DNA of 64,000 bases from Gloeobacterales cyanobacterium ES-bin-313 (GTDB lineage: Bacteria; Cyanobacteriota; Cyanobacteriia; Gloeobacterales; Gloeobacteraceae). Both the position numbers and the translations under genes were made by a program. This document shows, piece after piece, positions 1 through 8,662 of the stretch (position 1 is its first letter; every line of letters starts with the position of its first letter). The stretch is taken from the NCBI GenBank assembly GCA_014379585.1, contig JACMLN010000092.1:1-64000 (forward strand). The letters run 5' to 3'. Below the pieces are notes generated by a model. That model was not told the origin of the DNA. It made no database searches and worked only from the letters and a program-made list of their open reading frames with translations.

Positions 1-1017
1 AACGTGGGCAATCTAGCAGTCAAAGAATATCTGATCACCGCAATCTTGGCAGGTGATGTAAGTGATAGGGATTTGGTCGGCGCAGATTTGCCCCGTGCCA
101 GCCTGGGCGGAGCCTCCCTCAATGGTCGGAACCTCTCCCGGATCCGCCTCATTCTCGCTGATCTTAAGGAAGTAAACCTGTGTGGAGCCAATCTGACCTC
201 AGCCAATTTGGTCGGTGCCAACCTCCAAAAAGGCAATTTGTCCAACGCAAGATTGCGGGATGCCAAATTAGAGGCCGCCACTCTGTCTGAGGCCAATCTG
301 CAACGAGCCGACCTTTGCCGTGCAGACCTACGCAATGTCGATTTTCAAGGCGCGGATCTACGAGGTGCAGACTTTTCAAGAGCAGATCTTGAAGGTGCTG
401 ATCTGCGGGGCGCGGATCTGACTGGAGCGGATCTGCGGGATAGCAACCTCCGAGCCACACAGCTTGAAGCCGCGAATCTCTCAGGCGCTGATCTCAGCCG
501 CTGCGACTTGGCCGCCGCTATTTTTTCTGAGCAGACCCAAGTCGCCAATGCAGATTTCTACCGTTGCCACGGAATAGACCGATCCTTAGCGGCTCAACTG
601 GCTGAACGAGGCGCACTCGGTTTTGGCAGAGTTTCCCGACCTGCGCTCGAAATTCCTGACTTTCTGGTTCTCAAAGAAAAGCAGACTGAGACAGTTCAAG
701 ATGCTGAAACCGAAACCATTGCCGTTGAAACTGCAGTGGCAGAAGAGGGCGAAACAGAAGTTCAGAGTGTTCTTGCTGAAGATGCTGTGGTCGCACCGCT
801 TCAAGTTGTTGAAGTACCTGAAACAGTGATTGAAACCGTTCAAGTTGACGAAATTGAGCCGAATCAAGTGCTCGAACTGTTTGAAACAGTGGCTGACCCC
901 AGTCAAGTCGTTGAAGTCACCAATCCTCAAGAAACGACTCAGCCTTTAGTGAACAAGCCAAAGACAACCAGCACAACCAAGCGCAGAACAACTCGGAAGA
1001 CACCACCAATTAAGTAG
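1..1017 (+). CDS. Pentapeptide-repeat protein, 5' end open at window edge
   Basis: From about residue 20 to 170 the protein repeats the A-(D/N)-L-X-X pattern dozens of times, which in known members folds into a right-handed quadrilateral beta-helix. This is followed by an acidic Val/Glu/Thr-rich low-complexity segment (about 210-310) and a short basic Thr/Lys/Arg tail. A GTG at position 4 could start it, but the frame is open to base 1, so an upstream ATG may lie outside the window. There are no membrane segments. Molecular function is unknown; such proteins are abundant in cyanobacteria. The stop lies 6 bases from the stop of the convergent ictB-like gene. Confidence 0.85.
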   Translation, partial: NVGNLAVKEYLITAILAGDVSDRDLVGADLPRASLGGASLNGRNLSRIRLILADLKEVNLCGANLTSANLVGANLQKGNLSNARLRDAKLEAATLSEANLQRADLCRADLRNVDFQGADLRGADFSRADLEGADLRGADLTGADLRDSNLRATQLEAANLSGADLSRCDLAAAIFSEQTQVANADFYRCHGIDRSLAAQLAERGALGFGRVSRPALEIPDFLVLKEKQTETVQDAETETIAVETAVAEEGETEVQSVLAEDAVVAPLQVVEVPETVIETVQVDEIEPNQVLELFETVADPSQVVEVTNPQETTQPLVNKPKTTSTTKRRTTRKTPPIK

Positions 1018-1023
1018 TAGTGT

Positions 1024-2463
1024 TTATATTTCGCTACTAGAAGTTTTCTTTCTCTGCTGCCAACGCCAGAACTCAGCGGCGACTACCGCACACAGCAACC
1101 ACCAGACGAGTTGGACGGGGGGGCGAAACCAGACTGTGTCTGTGAAGCCATCGACGAGTAGACCAACGATGGCACAGGTTGCAGCGGCGCTCCAAAGGGC
1201 ACTTTCATCGGTGGTCAGTCTGCGCGCCCACGTGACAAGCCCTTGGAGAGTCGTAGCCAAGACCAACCAAACAAAAGTCAGCAATCCAGGAATGCCCATC
1301 TCGACGGTAATTTCCAGTGGAATCGAATAGGCGCTCAGGGCGTTGAACTTGGGGCGCTGAAAAAATGGGTAAATTGCTTCAAAGGTACGGTTGCCAGGCC
1401 CAATGCCCGTAAGCGGAAAAGCGCGGATCATGTCGAAAACTGCCGCCCAGACGTTGATGCGAAAGTTGTTGCTCGAATCTCCCCGCCCTGTAAAGATGCT
1501 GGAAGCCCGTTCCCGCAGAATCGGCACAGCCAGAACCACTAAACCCAACAGAACAAAACTGCCGATGACCAAACCGATTGGAATCCAAATCCGAATCTGC
1601 GGCGAAAAGCGCTCTGAAAACCACTGAAGTAGCAAAAAACTGAAGAGCAGGCTTGTCACCACCAAAGCAATCCAGCCACCCCGCGAAAAGGTGAGGACGA
1701 TGCACATTGCCGCCAAGAGACTGGCAAGCCCACCCACCAGTTTTGCTCCCCAAGACTTCCACACCAAGAAACCAACGATCCCTAAGGGAACTGCGGCGAG
1801 TAAATAGCCAGCCAGCAAATTCGGATTGCCCAAAAAACTGTAGACGCGGGTTGTATCGGCGAGGCTCGATTCAGGATCGACCCAGGTTGCCAGGGCTGCT
1901 GCCCCCGTACGCCATTGGTAGAGTCCAAAGAGTGTAACTGGCAATGTCGTCGTGAGATAGGTTGCCAAAGCGACTGTGCGGGTACGAGGATCGCAAAACA
2001 AGTGGGATGCCAGAGCAAAGACGAGCAGGTAAAGGGTAATTTTCACCCATCCATCCAGGCTCAGAGCTAACTGCGGTGAACCGAGTAGTGCGATGAACGC
2101 ACTCAACCAGAAAGCCGAGACAGGCAGCGCCAAGGGCAGATACGCCCGTCTTTGCAGAGCAAACAGCAGCACAGTCGAAACAGCAGCGATTAAAAGAATG
2201 CCACCGACGACTTCTGTTGGGAAGAAGGGGGAAACGATTAAAAGTGCCATGAGCACAATCAACGCAGTCGGCACCATCACTTTTGATATCGTGCTCCCCT
2301 CCGCCCAAGGGCTTATTTTTGCCTGTAAGCGCCCCGGTAAACTTGATTCCCACCAGGGTTGAAGTGAAGTCTCAATCAAAGCGATGTTTTGGAATCCGCC
2401 CCAAATTAAACTGCCAGTGAACCAGCGCTGCACCTTATATTCCGACAACAACGCCAGCAGCAT
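1024..2463 (-). CDS. ictB: IctB-like putative bicarbonate transporter / O-antigen ligase-family membrane protein
   Basis: A 479-residue polytopic membrane protein with about ten hydrophobic segments. The stretch around residues 325-375 (motifs GRGDSSNNFRINVW, GIGPGN, LSAYSIPLE) closely matches what I recall of cyanobacterial IctB, a protein first linked to inorganic-carbon accumulation and belonging to the Wzy/O-antigen-ligase superfamily. Its biochemical role is still debated. The start is ATG at 2461-2463. It converges with the pentapeptide gene and diverges from the gene at 2628. The family call is strong; transport of bicarbonate is inferred from the family name only. Confidence 0.85.
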   Translation of the reverse strand: MLLALLSEYKVQRWFTGSLIWGGFQNIALIETSLQPWWESSLPGRLQAKISPWAEGSTISKVMVPTALIVLMALLIVSPFFPTEVVGGILLIAAVSTVLLFALQRRAYLPLALPVSAFWLSAFIALLGSPQLALSLDGWVKITLYLLVFALASHLFCDPRTRTVALATYLTTTLPVTLFGLYQWRTGAAALATWVDPESSLADTTRVYSFLGNPNLLAGYLLAAVPLGIVGFLVWKSWGAKLVGGLASLLAAMCIVLTFSRGGWIALVVTSLLFSFLLLQWFSERFSPQIRIWIPIGLVIGSFVLLGLVVLAVPILRERASSIFTGRGDSSNNFRINVWAAVFDMIRAFPLTGIGPGNRTFEAIYPFFQRPKFNALSAYSIPLEITVEMGIPGLLTFVWLVLATTLQGLVTWARRLTTDESALWSAAATCAIVGLLVDGFTDTVWFRPPVQLVWWLLCAVVAAEFWRWQQRKKTSSSEI

Positions 2464-2627
2464 AACTTAGAAACGAAACTTCTTGAAATAGGGCAAGTTG
2501 CATTGCACAAAGATGTCGAAGCAAGAACTTTTCTAACTATTTGCCCGACTTCCTCAAGATTCAGACCTGAAACACGGTAGTAGAACAACGACTCGTGATA
2601 CTTGAGGAAGCACTTGTTCTCTGTATT

Positions 2628-3812
2628 ATGCCGTTACCTATTCCTAAACCGACTCCGACAGACCCATGGTTGAGCTTTCAGCCAGGATCGTGGCGTGAAT
2701 ATCTTGATGTTGAGGCTTTTATTGCTGAAAATCATAGCGCCTACCGAGGTGATGTGGACGGGTTGACAGGGCCATCAGATCGTACCCAATCCCTGTGGCT
2801 TCAGGCGCAGATGTTGCGCCAAGCACAATATGCACTGGCGCGGCGTTCCCAAGCCCATCGCGTTTCCATGGATGCGCCAAGAGAGCCAGAATATCTCGAT
2901 CAAGAAGAGGAATTAATCCTTGGATTTCCGAAGCACAGTGCTGGGTCAATGGAGAAACTACGTTTATTAGATTGCCGTCAAGTTGCACTCTACGGGGCAG
3001 CGTATCTTCAAGAATCTGTACCGATTTGGCAAGCGATTATTCCTAAAGTCTCCGCTCTTGCACAGAGCTACAAGATCGATCTTCGCCGTCCGGCTGCAAC
3101 AGCTCAAGAAGCAATCCAGTGGACGTACTTTGCATTTTTGGCCTGCCTCGAAACCGGAGTATGGGATCAACTCAGTTTGATTGGACTTGACACTTTTTTT
3201 GATATCTATCTTCAACGCGATATTCTTCGAGGGATCTTGATTGAAGAAGAAGCCCAAGAACTGATCGATGACTTTTTGATCAAATTGCGTTTGGTGTGCA
3301 GTATGCCAAATCCAGTTGGTGGGGAGGGATTGCATTTGCAACTACCGATTGCCGAGTTTGGGCAAGTCACCCGAACAAGCTATCGGCTTTTGAATACGCT
3401 GTATACCCTAGGAGCAACAGCGGAACCACAGCTCCTCGTTTTGTGGTCTGCAGATCTGCCAGAAACACTCCGTCAGTTCTGTGCAGAACTAACGACTGAT
3501 ACCGCCTCTTTGCGTTACACCAGAACACGCAATGCCCGCACAAGCCAGGTTCTTTCGTATCGGCCTGAATCCTTAGGTCAAAACTACCTAGAGCAAACAA
3601 CAGTCCTTTGTCAGAAAATTGATCAAAATCTTCAAGAACAGAATCTTGGCATCAACATCTTCAAGCGGGAAACCCTTGAGGGAGTGCTTTCCCATCCCCA
3701 TAAATTTATCCCGCTCACGCTGCAATTAAGTGAACGCGCCGCCGATCTTCAGACAATAACAGCGACTAAACGCCTGGAGATTGTATTGGATCTGCTGGAA
3801 GCATTGCAGTAG
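2628..3812 (+). CDS. Shortened pyruvate formate-lyase homologue lacking catalytic residues (pseudoenzyme)
   Basis: The 394-residue product aligns by eye with glycyl-radical pyruvate formate-lyase (PflB, about 760 residues). The N-terminal helix region (residues 14-60), RQVALYG (117-123), AQEAIQWTYF (159-168), the following QRDI...EEEAQELIDDFLIKLRLV region, SYRLLNTLYTLG (251-262), EPQLLVLWS (266-274) and the C-terminal INIFKRE (342-348) all have direct PflB counterparts. Missing are roughly 100 residues before RQVALYG and the whole central core with the Cys-Cys active site. The glycyl-radical loop is replaced: QLSERAADL (366-374) sits where PflB has RVSGYAVRF, so Glu369 replaces the radical Gly. 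It cannot be an active lyase. Its present function is unknown. ATG 2628 is preferred because the alignment then begins as in PflB; an in-frame GTG at 2595 is possible. The last 47 bases overlap the convergent ABC gene. Confidence 0.8.
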   Translation: MPLPIPKPTPTDPWLSFQPGSWREYLDVEAFIAENHSAYRGDVDGLTGPSDRTQSLWLQAQMLRQAQYALARRSQAHRVSMDAPREPEYLDQEEELILGFPKHSAGSMEKLRLLDCRQVALYGAAYLQESVPIWQAIIPKVSALAQSYKIDLRRPAATAQEAIQWTYFAFLACLETGVWDQLSLIGLDTFFDIYLQRDILRGILIEEEAQELIDDFLIKLRLVCSMPNPVGGEGLHLQLPIAEFGQVTRTSYRLLNTLYTLGATAEPQLLVLWSADLPETLRQFCAELTTDTASLRYTRTRNARTSQVLSYRPESLGQNYLEQTTVLCQKIDQNLQEQNLGINIFKRETLEGVLSHPHKFIPLTLQLSERAADLQTITATKRLEIVLDLLEALQ

Positions 3813-5622
3813 TTTCTTCGCCTTCTTGCAGGTTGTGGAGGCGTTGATAGAGACCAGGGCACGCCAAAAGTTCGCGATGATTACCAACCTCAGCAATTTC
3901 ACCTTGATCTAAAACAACGATCTGATCCGCCTCACGGACAGTACTCAAACGGTGAGCAATGATAATCACGGTGCGGGTACCAAAGATGCCTTCCATCGCC
4001 AATTGAATTGCGCGTTCCGATTCGTAATCCAGACTCGATGTCGCTTCATCGAAAACTAAGATATCCGGATCCGCAACAAGAGCACGGGCAATACCGAGGC
4101 GTTGGCGTTGGCCTCCTGAAAGGCGCATCCCCCGTTCACCGACGATTGTGTAGTACCCCTTCGGCATCGTGTTCACAAATTCATCGACACGGGCAATCCG
4201 GCAAGCTTCGCGCACCTGCTCTGGGGTTGCCATTGGATTGCCGTAGGTCAAGTTATCGAGAATCGTCCCATTGAACACATCGACTTCTTGGTGGACGATG
4301 GCGAGACGTTTGCGATAGCTGGTGATATCGAGATCTTGAATATTGGTGCCGTCGATCAAAATCGCCCCAGTTGTCGGTTCAAAGTAGCGAAAAAGCAGTT
4401 TTACGAGAGTCGATTTGCCAGAACCGGAGCGACCCACAAGGGCAATGGTTTGACATGGTTCGATCAACAAGTTGAGATTGCGGAGCACTGGACGATTGGA
4501 ATCGTAGCCAAAGCTGAGATTGTTGAGTTCTAGCTTGCCCGTGAATAAGTAACGGGAACGATCTGCTTTTTTAGCGTGGGCGAGATCGAGGGCTTCTGCG
4601 CTTTCGGGTGTGGCCATGAATTCATGAAAGCGCACCATTGAAGCGTAGCGGCGGGCAAATACTTCGGCCAAATCGCCGATGGGCGAGACTTCTGAGTAGG
4701 CCATACTCGCAACGGTGAGGGTCGTAATGAAGTGCCCAATGCTGATTTCGCCCCGCAAAGTTGCCGCCAAGGTGAAAGCTAACACCAAGAAAACACAGAG
4801 TTGCACCAAGGTCGCGCGCAGAGTATTGAGTTGGACGTAACCTAAGTGAATCCGGTAATCTAAGAACAAAAATTCCCGCTTAAAGCGTTGTTCTTGACGT
4901 TTGAGTTCTTCCGCTTCCGTGGCAAAAGATTTGACCGTCTTGATATTTGTAATGATTTCAGATGTGCGGCTTTCAGTTTGCTCTGTGTAATGATCGAGGC
5001 GTTCTTCGAGGGTAATGAGCTTTTCGAGCTTCGAGAAGGTGAGCGCCAAAATCACAAAGAATGAGGCCAAAAAGGCGCAGGCGATCCGCCAATCGATGCA
5101 CAAAATCACGACAAAAATACCGACAACCCGGACGCACTTTGGAATCCACTGTCCGGCAATTTCTGGGTACGTCCAGGCATGGTTCGAAATACCACGGGCC
5201 ACCAGACCCGCGATCCGGCCAGGATTGTTCTCGTCGTAGTACTCCAAGGGCAAACGCAGTAACTTAGCAAGTGCATGCTGAAAGCTATCCCGACGGGCAC
5301 GAAAAGTAATATCCCAGTGAAACCAATGGCCAATCCAGGGCTGAATCGGTGCACGCATCACGCTCACAACAAAGATGATCCCCAGCAAAACAGCCAAGGA
5401 CAGCCCTGCATCCACAGGTTTTCCGAGGCGCCCACCGACAAAAGCAGCAAAGCGCAAACATGGGCCATCCATGGGCTGCTTGGATAAGACATTCAAAATC
5501 TGCCCAGTAAAATAAGGAATCGCCAAGTCGATCACTTCAAACAGGCTAACCGCGCTAATACTGAGGATCGACTGCGTCCAATAGGGCCGAAAAAAGCCCA
5601 AAATCTTTCTAAAATTCGACAT
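3766..5622 (-). CDS. ABC exporter half-transporter (fused membrane and ATPase domains)
   Basis: A type IV (ABCB/MsbA-like) exporter of 618 residues. The N-terminal half (about 1-330) has six hydrophobic segments; the C-terminal half is an ATPase with Walker A GRSGSGKST, signature LSGGQRQR, Walker B ILVFDEATSSLD and H-loop AHR. Such proteins homodimerise and extrude lipids, peptides or drugs; the substrate cannot be told from sequence. The start at 5622 is chosen because GAGGA stands 5 bases upstream of this ATG; an ATG 24 bases further up lacks such a site. Its 3' end overlaps the end of the convergent pyruvate formate-lyase-like gene by 47 bases. Confidence 0.88.
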   Translation of the reverse strand: MSNFRKILGFFRPYWTQSILSISAVSLFEVIDLAIPYFTGQILNVLSKQPMDGPCLRFAAFVGGRLGKPVDAGLSLAVLLGIIFVVSVMRAPIQPWIGHWFHWDITFRARRDSFQHALAKLLRLPLEYYDENNPGRIAGLVARGISNHAWTYPEIAGQWIPKCVRVVGIFVVILCIDWRIACAFLASFFVILALTFSKLEKLITLEERLDHYTEQTESRTSEIITNIKTVKSFATEAEELKRQEQRFKREFLFLDYRIHLGYVQLNTLRATLVQLCVFLVLAFTLAATLRGEISIGHFITTLTVASMAYSEVSPIGDLAEVFARRYASMVRFHEFMATPESAEALDLAHAKKADRSRYLFTGKLELNNLSFGYDSNRPVLRNLNLLIEPCQTIALVGRSGSGKSTLVKLLFRYFEPTTGAILIDGTNIQDLDITSYRKRLAIVHQEVDVFNGTILDNLTYGNPMATPEQVREACRIARVDEFVNTMPKGYYTIVGERGMRLSGGQRQRLGIARALVADPDILVFDEATSSLDYESERAIQLAMEGIFGTRTVIIIAHRLSTVREADQIVVLDQGEIAEVGNHRELLACPGLYQRLHNLQEGEETTAMLPADPIQSPGV

Positions 5623-5679
5623 ATCTGTCCTCGCCTGCGCCTGCAATATAGCTTAACAACTTGCAATTTGCAGGTCTAG

Positions 5680-6132
5680 CTAGCGCACTACCAACACCGG
5701 ACATTGCGCGTGATGAATCACGTAGTCACTGACACTGCCCAGAACCAAGCGTTGAACATTCCCCAAGCCACGGGAACCGACAATTAAGACATCTACAGAT
5801 TCGCGTTCGGCAATCTCGCAGATCATGCTACGCGGCGAACCCATTTCGAGCAGCATTTCACTTTTGACTGCGGCAGCGACGCACATTTCGTGGGATTGTT
5901 CGAGTTGGGCTTGGGCAATAGCACGGTTCGACGCATCCAAGTCAGCAGGGGTGACCATTTGAAGTGGTAGCGGTTCTCCTGTTGGCAGCATCGCTGGCCA
6001 AGCGAGGGCATTGGTCGGCTCGGTCACATTCAGCAGAAGCAAAGTTGCATCGCAGGGCTTGCCTAGACGAATCGCCTGTTCTAGAGCGCGATCACTGGCG
6101 GGAGAGCCATCTATGGCGATCAAGAATTTCAT
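5680..6132 (-). CDS. Universal stress protein, UspA family
   Basis: A 150-residue single Usp domain. It begins with the typical strand and Asp-Gly-Ser (ILIAIDGS type) and carries the ATP-binding signature GSRGLGNVQRLVLGSVS near residues 120-137, that is G-2x-G-9x-G-S. Family members bind ATP and are induced by starvation or stress. Its ATG overlaps the stop of the upstream Ctp protease gene by 4 bases (ATGA type), so the two are likely cotranscribed and translationally coupled. Confidence 0.93.
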   Translation of the reverse strand: MKFLIAIDGSPASDRALEQAIRLGKPCDATLLLLNVTEPTNALAWPAMLPTGEPLPLQMVTPADLDASNRAIAQAQLEQSHEMCVAAAVKSEMLLEMGSPRSMICEIAERESVDVLIVGSRGLGNVQRLVLGSVSDYVIHHAQCPVLVVR

Positions 6133-7382
6133 ATCTTTCCTAGTTCTAGCTTGCTTTTAAGCACTTCTAAGCCTCGTGCGTACTGAGGATCGGCAGCAGT
6201 AGCAACCTGATTGGCTTTGAGGGTCTTGAGCAAAGCGGGTGGAATCAGCGCTTTTACGTCTGGAACGATCCCTTTTTTGTGAATATCTTTGCCAGAGGGG
6301 GTGAGGTAGTGGGCAATCGTGACATTCACGCCAGCGCCATTGCTGAGGGTGTTGACCTGTTGAATGATGCCCTTGCCAAAAGTTGTCGCTCCGACAAGCG
6401 TCGCTCGGCGATTGTCCTGGAGAGCACCAGCCAGAATTTCACCAGCGGAGGCAGTACCCCCATCGACCAAAATAATCACGGGTAGTTTGGTGTGGGGTCG
6501 CCCATCGGCCCTAAGTGTCTCACGGAGACCTTGGCGATCAACGACGGAGACGATGGTTCCATCTTCGAGGAACAGATTGGCGATCTCAACTGCGGCTTCG
6601 ACAAGTCCGCCTGGATTGCCCCGCATATCCAAAATCCACCCTTTGGCACCTTGGGCGGAGAGGGTATCGATTGCTAGTTGCATCTGCGGTGCTGCTTGTT
6701 CCGAAAATTCCTGCAACTGGAGGTAGCCGAATTTGTGCTTGCCGAAAGTGCGCAGGGAAGATTCGACCACGGGAATCGTAATCGAGCGCCGGGTGATCGT
6801 CAAACTGACCATTTTCTTAGCAGAACGGCGCAGCGTCAGTTTTACAGGCGTTCCGCTTTTGCCCCGAATGCGGCGGGAGATTGTTTCTAAGGCGACCCCT
6901 GTTGTTGTCTGGTCATCGACAGCCGTAATCAAATCCAAGCTTTGAACACCAGCGCCCTCCGCAGGTGAACCTTTGAAGGTCTTCACCACCAGGGGCAACT
7001 TCTCTTTTTTGGACAGACCAAGTGCGATTCCAACACCAACGAGTTCGCCTTTGGTCTCTTCTTTGAGTTCAGCAAATTCTTTCGGTGCCAGAAAGCGTGT
7101 GTAAGGGTCGTTGAGGAGGGCGAGGGCTTTGCGGATGGCTTTGTAGGCATCTTCATCGCTTTCGTAGTTTCGCGCAAGCAGTTGGCGGCGGACGGCTTGC
7201 CAATCCTGTTTGTTAAATGAACCATCTACATATTCGCGATCCACCGTCTGCCAGACTTCATCGACAAGAGACTTTGGAGCGTTGTTGAGCTGCCCAGCTA
7301 AGCGGGCAAGCACAGGTGCCCCGCCAACGATTAACAAGCCCACCAGAGCGAGGGGCAATAGAAATTTGCGCTTTTCCGCCAT
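6129..7382 (-). CDS. ctpB: Carboxyl-terminal processing protease (S41 family)
   Basis: A 417-residue Ctp-type serine protease with an N-terminal hydrophobic signal or anchor (residues 7-27), a PDZ domain (about 105-190, containing the GVGI and SPAEGAGV motifs) and an S41 catalytic domain. The catalytic dyad is visible as Ser312 in GGTASAGE and Lys337 in TTFGKG, spaced by 25 residues as in the D1-processing protease. It acts in the periplasm or thylakoid lumen. Cyanobacteria have several paralogues (CtpA, B, C); which one this is cannot be settled by eye, so the symbol is provisional. It is followed directly by the universal stress gene. Confidence 0.88.
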   Translation of the reverse strand: MAEKRKFLLPLALVGLLIVGGAPVLARLAGQLNNAPKSLVDEVWQTVDREYVDGSFNKQDWQAVRRQLLARNYESDEDAYKAIRKALALLNDPYTRFLAPKEFAELKEETKGELVGVGIALGLSKKEKLPLVVKTFKGSPAEGAGVQSLDLITAVDDQTTTGVALETISRRIRGKSGTPVKLTLRRSAKKMVSLTITRRSITIPVVESSLRTFGKHKFGYLQLQEFSEQAAPQMQLAIDTLSAQGAKGWILDMRGNPGGLVEAAVEIANLFLEDGTIVSVVDRQGLRETLRADGRPHTKLPVIILVDGGTASAGEILAGALQDNRRATLVGATTFGKGIIQQVNTLSNGAGVNVTIAHYLTPSGKDIHKKGIVPDVKALIPPALLKTLKANQVATAADPQYARGLEVLKSKLELGKI

Positions 7383-7525
7383 AGCAAACGCCCAATACGT
7401 TGCATGATCTTAACCCCTGGAATCATTGAGCGTAATACCAATACAACGATTGCCGCACCAATCCCAGAAACATGACTTGCCAAAAAGCTATGTGAATCTC
7501 GATGTTCTGAAAACCCGTAAACGTT

Positions 7526-8509
7526 TCAGCGAGTCAGCCAACGGGCGGCATCTTTGGCGTGGTAGGTCAGGAGCAGATCTGCTCCAGCGCGCTTCATCGA
7601 CAGAAGTGTTTCGAGAACGATCCGTTCTTCATCCACCCACCCCTTGAGGCTGGCCGCTTTGACCATGGCGTATTCCCCGGAGACATTGTAGGCTGCCACA
7701 GGGAGATCGCTCGCTTCTTTCACTTGATGAATGATGTCTAAGTAGGCCAGGGCGGGCTTGACCATCAACATATCTGCACCCTCTGCGATGTCGAGGCGAA
7801 TTTCTTTGAGGGCTTCACGGCGGTTCCCAGGATCCATCTGGTAGGTGCGGCGATCGCCAAATTGGGGAGTAGAGTCGGCAGCATCGCGAAAAGGACCGTA
7901 ATACGCACTGGCGTACTTGGCGGCGTAGGAAAGGATGGGCGTATCCATAAAACCAGCAGCGTCGAGGGCGCGACGAATCGCACTGACCATGCCGTCCATC
8001 ATGCCGGAGGGAGCAATGATATCGGCGCCAGCCTCCGCTTGGGCGACCGCAGTCCGTCCTAAAATTTCGAGGGTTGGATCGTTGAGGACTTTGCCCACAG
8101 TATCCCCAGGAACAATCACCCCACAGTGACCGTGATCTGTGTATTCGCAAAGACAAGTGTCAGCGAGAACAAGCAAGTCTGGTAGGGCTTTTTTGATGGC
8201 CGCAGTTGCTGCTTGGACAATGCCGTGATCGTGCCACGCTCCAGTCGCACCAGCATCTTTTTGTTCAGGAATGCCAAAAAGAATCACCGCCGGAATACCA
8301 AGATCTGCGACTTGCTGGGCTTCTTCAACGGCTTTATCGACGGAGAGCTGATAGACACCGGGCATAGACACGACTTCTTTGGCAAATCCACTCCCTGGCA
8401 CGACAAAGATCGGACTGATCAAGTCATCAATCCGCAAAAAGTTCTCGCAAACAAGACGGCGCATGGCAACGGAGGTGCGCAAACGGCGCGGGCGATGGGC
8501 TGGGAACAT
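7526..8509 (-). CDS. hemB: Delta-aminolevulinic acid dehydratase (porphobilinogen synthase)
   Basis: This enzyme condenses two 5-aminolevulinate molecules to porphobilinogen in heme and chlorophyll synthesis. The 327-residue length from the chosen start matches the family. The two active-site lysines are Lys198 ([15 protein letters not shown]) and Lys251 ([11 protein letters not shown]). Cys119, Cys121 and Cys129 in [15 protein letters not shown] form the zinc-site signature. ATG 8509 is preceded by AGGAG about 10 bases upstream; upstream extensions in frame have no family similarity. The gene diverges from the DUF5895-like gene across a 153-base intergenic region holding a perfect palindrome. 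Confidence 0.96.
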   Translation of the reverse strand: MFPAHRPRRLRTSVAMRRLVCENFLRIDDLISPIFVVPGSGFAKEVVSMPGVYQLSVDKAVEEAQQVADLGIPAVILFGIPEQKDAGATGAWHDHGIVQAATAAIKKALPDLLVLADTCLCEYTDHGHCGVIVPGDTVGKVLNDPTLEILGRTAVAQAEAGADIIAPSGMMDGMVSAIRRALDAAGFMDTPILSYAAKYASAYYGPFRDAADSTPQFGDRRTYQMDPGNRREALKEIRLDIAEGADMLMVKPALAYLDIIHQVKEASDLPVAAYNVSGEYAMVKAASLKGWVDEERIVLETLLSMKRAGADLLLTYHAKDAARWLTR

Positions 8510-8566
8510 GGCTCTGATTCTCCTATTTCTGATGCCTACGCTAGCACTCCCAAATTTATTTTCTCC

Positions 8567-8590
8567 GCTTATGGACAAAAGTCCATAAGC
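8567..8590. promoter_or_regulatory. Perfect 10-bp inverted repeat between hemB and DUF5895-like gene (candidate operator)
   Basis: GCTTATGGAC and GTCCATAAGC flank a 4-base AAAA centre. The element lies in the divergent intergenic region, 58 bases upstream of the hemB start and 73 bases upstream of the rightward gene. It covers the -35 part of a candidate rightward promoter. There is no following T tract on either strand, so it does not look like a terminator. Binding by a dimeric repressor is inferred. Confidence 0.6.
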
Positions 8591-8601
8591 TCGTGTAAAA
8601 T
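8572..8601 (+). promoter_or_regulatory. Candidate sigma70-type promoter for the DUF5895-like gene
   Basis: TGGACA (8572-8577), an 18-base spacer and TAAAAT (8596-8601) resemble -35 and -10 hexamers. The -35 element lies inside the 10-bp palindrome, an arrangement typical of repressible promoters. This comes from sequence reading only. Confidence 0.45.
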
Positions 8602-8662
8602 ACAAATGGGTGAATGGACAAGCGTCCTAAACCCGTCAACGAAACTCAACGGAGACTCCTCG

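Noticed and set aside
7383-7525. Short frame upstream of the Ctp gene
   Set aside because: It runs into hemB antisense and shows no coding features.
8213-8662. Upstream in-frame extension of the DUF5895-like gene
   Set aside because: It runs antisense through the hemB coding region; GGAG before ATG 8663 fixes the real start.
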